From Bacteroidetes bacterium UBA1941 (lineage in GTDB: Bacteria > Bacteroidota > Bacteroidia > Chitinophagales > LD1): a stretch of 64,000 bases of DNA. Numbering within the stretch: position 1 is the first letter of the stretch; every line of letters starts with the position of its first letter. The position numbers were made by a program, and so were the translations under genes. The notes below the pieces were generated by a model. It ran no database searches, was not told where the DNA came from, and saw only the letters and a program-made list of their open reading frames with translations. Location: assembly GCA_002336805.1 (NCBI GenBank), contig DDEZ01000003.1, forward strand, positions 124,001-188,000. The letters are read 5' to 3'. This document shows positions 1 to 7,974 of this stretch, piece by piece.

Positions 1-219
1 ATTGAGGTCGGTACAAGAAGGGCTGATTTTATCATAGATGGTAAATTGGTGGTGGAACTAAAGGCTATAATCAATCTTGAAGACGTGCATTTGGCGCAGG
101 CCAAAAATTATCTTGTGGCATATCAGTTTCAAAAGGGACTTCTTATTAATTTCGGCGCGACAAGTTTGCAGTACAAGCTGGTATTTAATAATAACAGCAG
201 GTACAACGTGACTTTGTAG
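1..219 (+). CDS. GxxExxY family protein, C-terminal part (5' truncated by window)
   Basis: An open frame enters from the left edge and stops at 217-219, giving the last 72 residues. It contains ADFIIDGKLVVELKAI, which matches the conserved D...(V/L)ELK segment of GxxExxY proteins, followed by AQAKNYLVAYQFQKGLLINFG, which matches the family's C-terminal NYL....GLLINFG pattern. The family is predicted to have a PD-(D/E)xK-like nuclease fold; its function is unknown. A second, complete member lies at 21446-21889, and the two are clearly paralogous in the ELK and LINFN/LINFG segments. Family assignment is secure; nuclease activity is only predicted. Confidence 0.85.
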   Translation: MEVGTRRADFIIDGKLVVELKAIINLEDVHLAQAKNYLVAYQFQKGLLINFGATSLQYKLVFNNNSRYNVTL

Positions 220-241
220 AAATTACTACGTCACTTGTATT

Positions 242-280
242 ATTCTGCTAATTCTAAAATTCTGTAAATTCTGATTCCAG
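242..280. repeat. ATTCTG word repeat after the GxxExxY gene
   Basis: Four ATTCT-type words (attctgcta, attctaaa, attctgtaa, attctgatt) follow each other with an 8-9 nt period directly downstream of the GxxExxY stop. This is the same kind of short-period array that flanks the complete GxxExxY gene at 21.4-21.9 kb, with a different word. The matching upstream arm would lie outside the window. Confidence 0.55.
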
Positions 281-285
281 ACAAG

Positions 286-1230
286 ATGGCAGCCATCAAG
301 GACACCAATTTCAATTTCCCGGGACAGGAATCTGTCTATCACGGCAAGGTCCGTGATGTTTATTTCGTAAAGGATAAACTGATCGCAGTCGCATCAGACC
401 GCATCTCGGCGTTTGACCACATTCTACCAAAGCCGATCCCGTACAAGGGGCAGGTGCTGAATCAAATCGCGGACTTTTTTCTCAATGCGACGCGTGATAT
501 CTGCCCTAACTGGCTGGAGGCTACACCTGACCCAAATGTATCTATAGGCAAGAAGTGCGAGCCTATCCGCGTGGAGATGGTGATACGCGGCTACCTGGCC
601 GGCCACTCAGCGCGCGAGTACAAACTGGGCAAGCGTACCCTCTGTGGTGTAGCGCTGCCAGAGGGAATGAAGGAAAATGATAAATTTCCTACACCGATCA
701 TCACGCCTGCGGCAAAGGCTATGGAGGGACATGATGAGGATGCCAGCCGTGAAGAGATACTGGAGAAAAAGATCGTGACGCCGGAGCAGTATGCTAAAAT
801 GGAACAGTATACCTATGGCCTCTTTGCCCGTGGTACGGAGATGGCTGCCAGGCAGGGGCTGATACTGGTAGATACGAAGTATGAGTTTGGCCTATATAAT
901 GGTGAGGTATACCTGATAGACGAGATACATACACCCGACTCGTCCCGCTATTTCTATGCAGAGGGCTATGCCGAGCGGCAGGCTGCGGGTGAGCCGCAGA
1001 AGCAGCTCTCCAAAGAGTTTGTGCGCGAGTGGCTGATGGCTCATGATTTTGCTGGTAAGGATGGGCAGACCATGCCCTTCATGCCGGATGACTTTGTACA
1101 TACGATCACCGAGCGCTATATAGAGCTCTATGAGCGCGTGACGGGGCAGAAGTTTCAACACGCAGATAACTCGGATATACAAGGGCGCATACAGGCTAAT
1201 GTAGAGGCCTACCTCCGTGGCCAGCAATGA
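286..1230 (+). CDS. purC: phosphoribosylaminoimidazole-succinocarboxamide synthase (SAICAR synthetase)
   Basis: The 314-residue product matches the longer (eukaryotic/Bacteroidota-like) SAICAR synthetase type. It ligates aspartate to CAIR using ATP in step 8 of purine synthesis, in the cytosol. Visible motifs are the N-terminal YHGKVRDVY nucleotide-binding segment, SDRISAFD, the central EMVIRGYLAGHSAREYK segment, and LIDEIHTPDSSRYF near residue 210. The ATG at 286 precedes MAAIKDTNFNFPGQ, as expected for the family, so no extension is needed. It overlaps the next gene by 4 nt (ATGA). No purine neighbours are present, so it is not in a pur operon here. Confidence 0.97.
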   Translation: MAAIKDTNFNFPGQESVYHGKVRDVYFVKDKLIAVASDRISAFDHILPKPIPYKGQVLNQIADFFLNATRDICPNWLEATPDPNVSIGKKCEPIRVEMVIRGYLAGHSAREYKLGKRTLCGVALPEGMKENDKFPTPIITPAAKAMEGHDEDASREEILEKKIVTPEQYAKMEQYTYGLFARGTEMAARQGLILVDTKYEFGLYNGEVYLIDEIHTPDSSRYFYAEGYAERQAAGEPQKQLSKEFVREWLMAHDFAGKDGQTMPFMPDDFVHTITERYIELYERVTGQKFQHADNSDIQGRIQANVEAYLRGQQ

Positions 1231-1748
1231 TGGAATATAAGCTCTACACATCGCCCTGGAAAGCTATCAGAATAATGCTTTTGTGCTCTGTGTTTGTAGT
1301 GCCTTCGGTACTTTTTCTGATCTATGGTGATGGTACTGAGACCTGGATTTCCTGGATGTGTATTGGCTTTTTCGGACTCGGGTACCCGGCGGGTGCATAT
1401 GTTTTATTTGACAGGCGCCCGCAGATCATCGTCAATGAAGTGGGTATCTACGACCGTACGGTACTCAAAGATTTTATCAACTGGGAGCTGATACACGATG
1501 CCTACATAGGCAAGATAAATAATGCCTGCTTCATAGCGCTGGTGATGAAAGACAATGTAGACCTGACTGGAATAGTCAATGCTACTGCTGCAGGACTGAA
1601 TAAGGCGCTCGGCTTTCAGGAACTCAACATAAATCTGAGTAATGTAAAGGTAGACGAGGAGCGGTTGGCTCAGTTTATAGTAGCGATGAGCCGTGCAGAC
1701 AAGGTGGAGAAAGTAAATCACCTGAAGCAACTTGGTTCGACTCTATAA
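1227..1748 (+). CDS. STM3941-like membrane protein of unknown function
   Basis: A 173-residue protein with two N-terminal membrane helices (about residues 15-32 and 40-60) followed by a soluble domain. The pattern YTSPWKA near the start, two hydrophobic segments, then a PH-like region (IIVNEVGIYDRT...INWELIHDAYI) resembles the STM3941 family of bacterial membrane proteins, whose function is unknown. The gene starts inside the purC stop (ATGATGG), so either ATG at 1227 or 1230 may be used, and it is probably translationally coupled to purC. The family call is from memory of the pattern and is moderately sure. Confidence 0.7.
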   Translation: MMEYKLYTSPWKAIRIMLLCSVFVVPSVLFLIYGDGTETWISWMCIGFFGLGYPAGAYVLFDRRPQIIVNEVGIYDRTVLKDFINWELIHDAYIGKINNACFIALVMKDNVDLTGIVNATAAGLNKALGFQELNINLSNVKVDEERLAQFIVAMSRADKVEKVNHLKQLGSTL

Positions 1749-1783
1749 AGAGTGTAATATTACCTTCAGATCAATCATTTCAT

Positions 1784-3646
1784 TTGAAGCTACTCGGTAT
1801 CTCCGCTTACTATCATGACTCGGCGGCTGCACTCACCATAGATGGCCGCATCATAGCCGCCGTACAGGAGGAGCGTTTCACCCGTGTCAAGCATGATGAT
1901 AGCTTCCCGGCTCATGCTGTGCGCTACTGCCTGGAGCAGGCTGGCCTGACCATAGACCAGCTGGATGCTGTCGTGTTTTACGATAAGCCTTTTATCAAAT
2001 TTGAGCGGCTGATAGAGACCTACTACAGCTATGCGCCTAAGGGTATCATATCCTTTCTGAAAGCTATGCCCGTCTGGATGCGTGAGAAGCTTTTCCTGCG
2101 CAATATCATAAAGGATGAACTGGAGGAGGTGATGGAGTATGACAGGAAGAAGCTCAAGATACTTTTTCCGGAGCATCACCTGTCTCATGCCGCCAGCGCC
2201 TTCTATCCCTCGCCATATCAGGATGCGGCGATACTCACTATAGATGGAGTGGGAGAGTGGGCCACAGCCTCCATAGCTCATGGCAAGGGAAAGGACATTA
2301 CGGTGCTAAAGGAATTGCACTTCCCGGATTCTGTCGGATTACTGTATTCTGCATTTACCTACTATCTCGGATTTAAGGTGAATAGCGGCGAATACAAGCT
2401 GATGGGACTGGCGCCATATGGTGTCAATGGCTCAGAGCGGGTGGAGCGTTATAAAAAGATCATCACAGAGAAACTGGTGACCATCAGCGCCGATGGATCT
2501 ATCCGATTGGATCAGCAGTACTTTGACTATGCGGTGGGGCTGCGTATGGCGCGTGATGCGAGGTGGGCAGGATTGTTTGGATTCCGACGCCGAAAAAAGG
2601 AAGATGAACCACTGGGACAGGAGCACTGTGACCTGGCACTGGCCATACAGCAGGTCACAGAGGATATCGTACTGAAAATGGCTGCGGAGGCCCGACGCCT
2701 GACAGCCTCAGACAATATCTGCCTGGCAGGTGGCGTAGCGCTGAACTGTGTAGCCAATGGCAGGCTGCTCCGTGAGGGGATCTTTAAAAATATATGGATA
2801 CAGCCAGCGGCTGGGGATGCAGGTGGTGCGCTGGGTGCGGCACTGGCCGCAGAGTATATATATGCCGGCACGCCGCGCATGGCTGATGGCCTACATGATG
2901 CGATGCAGGGGGCATACCTCGGCCCATCCTATACAGATGATGAAATAAAAAGTACGCTGACCAGATACAAGGCTGTTTCTACTCACTACCTCACAGATGA
3001 GAGCCTGTGCACGTCAGTAGCCGAACTGATAGATATGGGACTAGTGGTAGGCTGGTATCAGGGCAGGGCAGAGTTTGGCCCACGGGCACTGGGCAATAGG
3101 ACCATACTGGCCGACCCGCGCAATACAGCAATGCAGCAGCGGCTCAATCTGAAGATCAAGTACCGTGAGGGTTTCCGGCCATTTGCGCCTAGTGTGCTGG
3201 CAGAGGATGTCGCAGCGTACTTTGAGCTGGATAGGGAGTCACCGTATATGCTGCTGGTAGCAGACGTACAGGCCAGTATCCGCAAACCGCTGCCGGCAGG
3301 CTACGCCTCGCTGCCTATGATGGAGCGCCTGTATGCGGAGCGCTCGGAGCTGCAGTCTGTCACGCATGTAGACCTCTCTGCACGGGTGCAGACGGTGAGC
3401 AGAGAAACGAATCCGCTGTATCACCAGCTGCTCACTTCATTCAAGGCAAGGACCGGCTGCGGCGTATTGGTCAATACAAGTTTCAATGTACGTGGCGAGC
3501 CACCCGTGCTCACACCGGAGGATGCATTGATCTGCTTTATGCATACGGAGGTGGATGTGCTGGTCATGGGGCATTATGTATTGCTAAAGGAGGAGCAGCC
3601 TGATATGAGCAGCCTCTTACCAAAAAAACAATTTAAATTAGACTGA
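1784..3646 (+). CDS. carbamoyltransferase of the NodU/CmcH family
   Basis: A 620-residue enzyme that transfers a carbamoyl group from carbamoyl phosphate, via carbamoyl adenylate, to a hydroxyl of a metabolite or glycan. The N-terminal TsaD/Kae1-like domain shows MKLLGISAYYHDSAAAL, EERFTRVKHDDSFP, and the metal-binding HHLSHAASAFYPSP. The C-terminal domain shows GWYQGRAEFGPRALGNRTIL and FRPFAPSV, both typical of NodU/CmcH. The start is TTG at 1784: the family N-terminus begins exactly there and no in-frame ATG fits. The next two small genes form the common carbamoyltransferase/DUF5989/SxtJ-like trio, often linked to natural product or exopolysaccharide loci. The acceptor cannot be told from sequence. 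Confidence 0.93.
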   Translation: MKLLGISAYYHDSAAALTIDGRIIAAVQEERFTRVKHDDSFPAHAVRYCLEQAGLTIDQLDAVVFYDKPFIKFERLIETYYSYAPKGIISFLKAMPVWMREKLFLRNIIKDELEEVMEYDRKKLKILFPEHHLSHAASAFYPSPYQDAAILTIDGVGEWATASIAHGKGKDITVLKELHFPDSVGLLYSAFTYYLGFKVNSGEYKLMGLAPYGVNGSERVERYKKIITEKLVTISADGSIRLDQQYFDYAVGLRMARDARWAGLFGFRRRKKEDEPLGQEHCDLALAIQQVTEDIVLKMAAEARRLTASDNICLAGGVALNCVANGRLLREGIFKNIWIQPAAGDAGGALGAALAAEYIYAGTPRMADGLHDAMQGAYLGPSYTDDEIKSTLTRYKAVSTHYLTDESLCTSVAELIDMGLVVGWYQGRAEFGPRALGNRTILADPRNTAMQQRLNLKIKYREGFRPFAPSVLAEDVAAYFELDRESPYMLLVADVQASIRKPLPAGYASLPMMERLYAERSELQSVTHVDLSARVQTVSRETNPLYHQLLTSFKARTGCGVLVNTSFNVRGEPPVLTPEDALICFMHTEVDVLVMGHYVLLKEEQPDMSSLLPKKQFKLD

Positions 3647-3656
3647 AAATAGAAAG

Positions 3657-3806
3657 ATGGAGTTTCTGAAAGAGCTATGGGACTTTCTCAAGGTGAGGAA
3701 AAAATGGTGGCTACTGCCTATCGTGATCGTACTGCTGCTGGTTGGGGTATTGATGATTGTTAGTGTCAGTTCTCCTGTAGCACCATTTGTATATCCGATG
3801 TTCTGA
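3657..3806 (+). CDS. DUF5989 family small membrane protein
   Basis: A 49-residue frame starting MEFLKELWDFLKVRKKWWLLP, followed by one strongly hydrophobic helix (about residues 19-39) and ending VAPFVYPMF. This length, the KKWWLLP entry into the helix and the APFVY(P/T)xF end are typical of DUF5989 proteins, which almost always follow a NodU/CmcH carbamoyltransferase. It starts 10 nt after the carbamoyltransferase stop and ends 7 nt before the next start. It is probably a membrane partner or anchor for the carbamoyltransferase; this role is inferred from conserved context only. Confidence 0.88.
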   Translation: MEFLKELWDFLKVRKKWWLLPIVIVLLLVGVLMIVSVSSPVAPFVYPMF

Positions 3807-3813
3807 TACCATC

Positions 3814-4173
3814 ATGACCAAAAAGAGAAAGGAACAATACAAGGCACTGGTCATCATCTGGATCGGCTTTAGCCTCATAGGGTGGCGGCTGCACCAGTGG
3901 TGGCTGATGGCGGCGGCAGGTATCGTGCTGGTAGCCGGCCTGGTTTCTCCCTACATCTTGGTCAGGGTGACTGACGGCTGGAAGTGGATAGGAGAGCAGA
4001 TAGGAGGTGTGACCAGCCGCATCATACTCGGGGTGGTCTTTATCGTGTTCCTTTCGCCTATTGCGTTTTTCTACAGGCTTTTTGCCGGTGGCAAAACTAA
4101 GGGCAGTCCGGGTAGCTTCTTTGTGGAAAGAAATCACACCTATACTGCCTCAGACCTCGAAAAACTTTTTTAG
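3814..4173 (+). CDS. SxtJ-like membrane protein next to carbamoyltransferase
   Basis: A 119-residue protein with three predicted membrane helices (about residues 13-30, 32-52 and 70-92). The last helix is followed by RLFAGGKTKGSPGSFFVERNHTYTASDLEKLF, an end typical of the SxtJ family named from saxitoxin clusters and found beside carbamoyltransferase and DUF5989 genes. ATG at 3814 is chosen over the upstream TTG at 3787 because MTKKRKEQYKAL gives the usual short charged lead before helix 1 and avoids overlap with the DUF5989 gene. Its biochemical role is unknown. Confidence 0.82.
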   Translation: MTKKRKEQYKALVIIWIGFSLIGWRLHQWWLMAAAGIVLVAGLVSPYILVRVTDGWKWIGEQIGGVTSRIILGVVFIVFLSPIAFFYRLFAGGKTKGSPGSFFVERNHTYTASDLEKLF

Positions 4174-4202
4174 TATTATCATCTCAATATATCTCCCTAT
4201 AC

Positions 4203-4715
4203 ATGCCCAAATTTAATGTCGCTGCCAGAGTGCGCCGCGCCCACCAGAAGAAAAAAGGCCTCGCGCTCTTCCTCAGAAAGCTAGCCCGCAAGAAACCGAA
4301 GAACCTACAGAAAATGCTGAAGGAGGCCGACCAGGCAGCATGGAAGGAAGTAGAGTGCCTGGACTGTGCCAACTGCTGCAAGACCATGACGCCGACCTTC
4401 ACCCGACCTGAGATCAAGCGTATAGCGGAACGGGTGGGTCTGACTTTCGATGAGTACTTTGCCAAGTACCTCACCGTGGATGCAGACAACGGCGATATAG
4501 TGAACGTGAAGCAACCATGCCAGCACCTCAAAAAGGATAATAAGTGTGCAGTGTACGATATCCGCCCGGGAGACTGTAGTGGTTTCCCTCACCACGTGCG
4601 CAAGGACTTTTACCATCAGGTCAGTGAGAAGCTATACGTCAATAATGCTCCGCGCTGCCCGGCTACGCTCAGCTTTCTCGAAAATCTGGAGAGAGTGGTG
4701 GCGGAAAATGCCTGA
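4203..4715 (+). CDS. YkgJ family cysteine cluster protein
   Basis: A 170-residue protein with the UPF0153/YkgJ cysteine pattern: CLDCANCC near residue 55, a second set CQHLKKDNKCAVYDIRPGDC, and a late Cys in APRCPAT. These cysteines are expected to bind zinc or an iron-sulfur cluster. The first ~50 residues are strongly basic (RVRRAHQKKKGLALFLRKLARKK). The cellular role of the family is unclear. It starts 30 nt after the SxtJ-like gene and may be co-transcribed with it, but no functional link is evident. Confidence 0.88.
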   Translation: MPKFNVAARVRRAHQKKKGLALFLRKLARKKPKNLQKMLKEADQAAWKEVECLDCANCCKTMTPTFTRPEIKRIAERVGLTFDEYFAKYLTVDADNGDIVNVKQPCQHLKKDNKCAVYDIRPGDCSGFPHHVRKDFYHQVSEKLYVNNAPRCPATLSFLENLERVVAENA

Positions 4716-4785
4716 AACTAAATCATAAAATCGGCAGATGTGCAGAATGTATGGATAAGTTGGTTGTTTTTTGGACCAACAGTGG

Positions 4786-4815
4786 TTGCAACATTCAATA
4801 TTCTGTTTACATTTG
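4786..4815 (+). promoter_or_regulatory. Bacteroidota-type promoter of small RNA copy 1
   Basis: TTG at 4786-4788, a 19-nt spacer, then TACATTTG at 4808-4815. This is an exact match to the Bacteroidota sigma-A consensus (TTG / TAnnTTTG, 19-nt spacing). Transcription would start about 4820, precisely where the 53-bp repeat unit begins. Confidence 0.8.
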
Positions 4816-4818
4816 CAT

Positions 4819-4871
4819 TACGTTTTCATAGGTTCAAAGTGGTCATCTCGAAAGAGGTGGCCATTTTTATT
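4819..4871 (+). ncRNA. candidate small RNA, copy 1 (about 53 nt)
   Basis: This 53-bp segment is repeated without change at 4976-5028. It opens with an unpaired lead (tacgttttcataggttc). A hairpin follows: GGTCATCTC (4841-4849), a GAAA tetraloop and GAGGTGGCC (4854-4862), extended by pairing of AAAGT with ATTTT to about 14 bp, then a T-rich tract. The hairpin can act as the transcription terminator. A consensus promoter ends just before the unit. Promoter, short body and terminator together look like a free-standing small RNA gene. No known RNA family is recognised. Confidence 0.65.
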
Positions 4872-4940
4872 AAAATTGTTTAGCACTCGTGAGCTTTTAA
4901 ATCAACACAAATAAAAAAATGTAAAAAACAGGAAGGCTAC

Positions 4941-4972
4941 TTGGAAAAAAGTCAGAATCCTTCCTATCTTTA
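4941..4972 (+). promoter_or_regulatory. probable promoter of small RNA copy 2
   Basis: TTG at 4941-4943 and TATCTTTA at 4965-4972, with a 21-nt spacer. It is one base from the TAnnTTTG consensus. The upstream sequence differs from copy 1, but the box again lies just before the repeated unit. Confidence 0.55.
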
Positions 4973-4975
4973 CAC

Positions 4976-5028
4976 TACGTTTTCATAGGTTCAAAGTGGT
5001 CATCTCGAAAGAGGTGGCCATTTTTATT
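4976..5028 (+). ncRNA. candidate small RNA, copy 2 (about 53 nt)
   Basis: Identical over 53 bp to 4819-4871: stem GGTCATCTC (4998-5006), GAAA loop (5007-5010), GAGGTGGCC (5011-5019), then a run of T. The sequence upstream of the two copies differs while the transcribed unit is unchanged, which suggests selection on the RNA or recent duplication of it. It lies 109 nt upstream of the CBS-domain PLP enzyme, so a leader/attenuator role for that gene is an alternative. Confidence 0.62.
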
Positions 5029-5136
5029 TTCAGCCAGTCCCACTCTCCCCCTCACTACTTATCTACAATTAATCTACCGATGGTCGGCCATTTGGGGGAT
5101 TTTGTGATATTTACGCCGCACTAAAGTGAATAGAAC

Positions 5137-6501
5137 ATGAAGGTATACAACAACATCCTGGAAACGATAGGCCACACACCACTGGTCAGGCTCAATAAGA
5201 TAGGCAAGGGCATCAAGGCAGATCTCCTGCTGAAAGTGGAATACTTTAACCCCGGCAACTCTATCAAGGACCGTATCGGCTACCAGATGGTGATAGATGC
5301 AGAGAAAGAGGGGAAGCTGAAACCTGGGGGCACGATCATAGAGTGTACCTCCGGCAATACCGGTATGGGTATAGCGCTGGCTGCCGCCGTGAAGGGCTAC
5401 AAGTGTATCTTCAGCACTACGGATAAGCAAAGCAAAGAGAAGGTGGACATACTCCGCGCACTCGGCGCAGAGGTGATCGTATGCCCTACCAATGTAGCCC
5501 ACGATGATCCGCGCAACTACCACCAGGTAGGTGAGCGCCTGGCCCGTGAGATACCTAATTCGTTTTTTGCCAATCAGTATGAGAATCTCTCAAACCGCAA
5601 GGCACACTACCTCACTACGGGCCCTGAGATATGGGAGCAGACAGAAGGCAAGGTGACGCACTACGTGACTACCATAGGCACGGGTGGTACCGTGACAGGT
5701 ACCTCTATGTACCTCAAGGAAAAGAACCCGGCTATACAGACGATAGGTGTAGACGCCTATGGATCGATACTGAAAAAGTATAAAGAGACCGGCGAGAAGG
5801 ATATGAAGGAAGCCTACCCATACCTGATAGAAGGTATAGGCCAGGATATCATCCCCGGCAATTTTGACTTTAATGTAATAGACGCGGTAGAGCAAGTTTC
5901 TGACAAGGATGCAGCTGTGATGTGCCGCAGACTGGCTACAGAGGAGGGGATCTTCGCCGGATACTCGGCTGGTGCGGCTGTACAGGGTGTACTGCAGCGG
6001 GCAGATGAGTTTAAGGAGGGCGATGTAGTGGTGATCATCCTGCACGATCACGGCAGCCGCTATGTAGGCAAGATATACAATGACGACTGGATGAGAGATC
6101 GCGGTTTTCTGGTAGATGATGTGGTGACGGCCAAGACCATCATAGAGCGCAAGAAAGGCTACCAGCAGCTGGTAGCAGTATCTCCTGCACAGACGGTGGC
6201 TGAAGCATTTAAAGTGATGAAAGAGAAGGGAATCACTCAGCTGCCAGTGATGGAAGACAACAAACTGGTAGGAAGCATGTCTGAAAACCTGATACTACAA
6301 CTGCTGATGGATGACCACCAGTCACGTGAGCGTCAGGTAGGGCAGGTAATGGGAGCTAAATTTCCATCGGTGCCATATCACGCCTCCGTATCAGACATAT
6401 CCAAACAGATATCAAAGGATAATACCGCTGTAATGGTACAACTCCCTACGAGTGACTGGACCATCATCACTGAGTTTGACCTCATAGAGGCACTGGCCTG
6501 A
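5137..6501 (+). CDS. cystathionine beta-synthase-like PLP enzyme with C-terminal CBS pair
   Basis: The 454-residue protein has a fold-type II PLP domain (about 1-325) and two CBS motifs (about 335-454). NPGNSIKDRIG carries the PLP lysine (about residue 43), TSGNTGMGIALAA binds the substrate carboxylate, and GTGGTVTG binds the PLP phosphate. The domain order equals that of cystathionine beta-synthase, which condenses serine with homocysteine. A cysteine synthase role is also possible, since sequence alone does not settle the substrate. The CBS pair (ITQLPVMEDNKLVG...) probably senses an adenosyl ligand. The ATG at 5137 starts the usual MKVYNNILETIGHTPLVRL. Confidence 0.9.
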   Translation: MKVYNNILETIGHTPLVRLNKIGKGIKADLLLKVEYFNPGNSIKDRIGYQMVIDAEKEGKLKPGGTIIECTSGNTGMGIALAAAVKGYKCIFSTTDKQSKEKVDILRALGAEVIVCPTNVAHDDPRNYHQVGERLAREIPNSFFANQYENLSNRKAHYLTTGPEIWEQTEGKVTHYVTTIGTGGTVTGTSMYLKEKNPAIQTIGVDAYGSILKKYKETGEKDMKEAYPYLIEGIGQDIIPGNFDFNVIDAVEQVSDKDAAVMCRRLATEEGIFAGYSAGAAVQGVLQRADEFKEGDVVVIILHDHGSRYVGKIYNDDWMRDRGFLVDDVVTAKTIIERKKGYQQLVAVSPAQTVAEAFKVMKEKGITQLPVMEDNKLVGSMSENLILQLLMDDHQSRERQVGQVMGAKFPSVPYHASVSDISKQISKDNTAVMVQLPTSDWTIITEFDLIEALA

Positions 6502-6503
6502 TC

Positions 6504-6917
6504 CTACAGCTGGTAGGCGTTGCACACGCCATTTTGCACTACTGCGGTGCCGGTATAGGTATATCCCTGCGGATAGGAAGGTGACGGTCCCGCTACCGCA
6601 CTATAAGTATAGGTGCCCTCCTGTAGGGTGAATGTGGCAGAAACAGTATTACCACAGCTAGGTGTATCATTGGTCACGTAGCCAGTGATGGTACCCGTCT
6701 GCCCGCCGATAGTGATCTGTACATGGCCTTCATTCCGATCAGTCCAGAACATCACGTCACCATACTGCACATAGCGGCAGGAGCCATTATCTACGTTTGC
6801 ATTAGGTGCATAATTAGACGCATAGGGGTCAGTACAGCCATAGATGTCCTTGCGGCATCCGGATGATCCTATAATAATAGTAAGCAGCGCAGCTATGGCT
6901 ATGAGTGGCTTTTTCAT
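6504..6917 (-). CDS. small lipoprotein with GCTDPxASNYxP motif
   Basis: A 137-residue protein beginning MKKPLIAIAALLTIIIGSSGC, a lipoprotein signal with the lipobox SSGC (Cys 21). Right after it comes GCTDPYASNYAPNANVDNGSC, a cysteine-flanked motif repeated in many Bacteroidota surface proteins. The rest is Gly/Thr/Tyr rich and probably beta-stranded (QITIGGQTGTITGYV, YTYSAVAG). The gene ends 2 nt from the converging PLP enzyme. Outer membrane location is likely; the function is not known. Confidence 0.8.
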   Translation of the reverse strand: MKKPLIAIAALLTIIIGSSGCRKDIYGCTDPYASNYAPNANVDNGSCRYVQYGDVMFWTDRNEGHVQITIGGQTGTITGYVTNDTPSCGNTVSATFTLQEGTYTYSAVAGPSPSYPQGYTYTGTAVVQNGVCNAYQL

Positions 6918-6993
6918 GTGAGAGGTTGAAATGTTTGCCTGTCATATATCAGAATTTGTGCCAATTTTAGCCGGACGTAAACAAGTATAGCAG

Positions 6994-7794
6994 GTGAGCA
7001 GGTATATAGATCAGATGGGGCAGGCAGTACAGGTGCCGGACTATCCCCGGCGTATCGTATCGCTGGTGCCCTCGCAGACCGAGCTGCTGTTTGATCTGGG
7101 CCTCGGAGATAGGGTAGTAGGCGTGACACGCTTCTGTATCCATCCGGAGGAGCAGGTGCAGGGCAAAACCAGGATAGGAGGCACCAAAGACTTTGACCTG
7201 GAGAAGATAAGGAGCCTGGAGCCAGACCTGATCATAGGCAATAAGGAAGAAAACTACCCCGAAGGGATAGCCGAGTTGCAAAAGGACTACCCCGTATGGA
7301 TGAGTGACATCTATACCCTGCATGATGCCTACCAGATGATGATCGCTATAGGGCAGATGACCGCTACCGAGCTGACCGCGCGGGATCTGGTGGCTGAGAT
7401 ACAAAACCAATTTGCCGCGCTGGTGCGGCACAGGGCCCTGCCACAGAGTCTGTCTGCAGCCTACCTCATCTGGCGCAAACCCTATATGGTAGCGGGCAAT
7501 GATACCTTTATCGATCACATGCTGGGCGCACTGGGAGTGCAAAATGTATACGGGGGTATGAGCAGGTATCCTGAGGTGTCTGCTGCCCAGCTCACAGAGC
7601 GCCAGCCTGACCTTATCTTTCTCTCCTCAGAGCCATACAGCTTTACAGAAAAGCATATTGCCGAGTTTCAGGAGCTGTGCCCGCAGGCCAGGGTCATGAT
7701 AGTAGATGGTGAGATGTTCTCGTGGTATGGATCGCGGCTGCGGCAGTCGGCGGAGTACCTATCCCTGCTGCGGGATAATATACTGGAGGGCTGA
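6994..7794 (+). CDS. helical-backbone metal receptor / cobalamin-binding protein (BtuF-like)
   Basis: A 266-residue periplasmic-binding-protein-like product of the TroA/BtuF helical-backbone class. Seen: RIVSLVPSQTELLFDLGLGDRVVGVTRFC near the start, RIGGTKDFDLEKIRSLEPDLIIGNKEEN, and GMSRYPEVSAAQLTERQPDLIFLSSEPYSF. These are typical of Bacteroidota proteins annotated as cobalamin-binding. There is no signal peptide, as is common in this subgroup. The start is GTG at 6994, directly before the conserved sequence. A matching ATPase gene is not adjacent; a FecE/BtuD-like ATPase lies at 48951-49664. Confidence 0.85.
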   Translation: MSRYIDQMGQAVQVPDYPRRIVSLVPSQTELLFDLGLGDRVVGVTRFCIHPEEQVQGKTRIGGTKDFDLEKIRSLEPDLIIGNKEENYPEGIAELQKDYPVWMSDIYTLHDAYQMMIAIGQMTATELTARDLVAEIQNQFAALVRHRALPQSLSAAYLIWRKPYMVAGNDTFIDHMLGALGVQNVYGGMSRYPEVSAAQLTERQPDLIFLSSEPYSFTEKHIAEFQELCPQARVMIVDGEMFSWYGSRLRQSAEYLSLLRDNILEG

Positions 7795-7857
7795 TAACCT
7801 GTCGGGAGCCAACTATTTTACGGCTTTGATGTTATAGATTTTATCTCGGCTGCCAGC

Positions 7858-7865
7858 TACTTTTG
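7858..7865 (+). promoter_or_regulatory. -7 box upstream of the TonB-dependent receptor
   Basis: TACTTTTG fits TAnnTTTG exactly and lies about 110 nt before the receptor ATG. No TTG is found at the expected 19-nt spacing, so the assignment is tentative. Confidence 0.4.
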
Positions 7866-7974
7866 CAGCCGGGGCATTTCACCGTTATTTATACCACATT
7901 CGATTGAAAATCACATTAAGGCAACGATACATGTCATATGGTTGGTTTACTTTCGCACACCTACTGACCACCCT

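Noticed and set aside
7795..7974. Cobalamin riboswitch upstream of the TonB receptor
   Set aside because: No B12-box-like sequence or expected paired elements are visible in the 180-nt leader.
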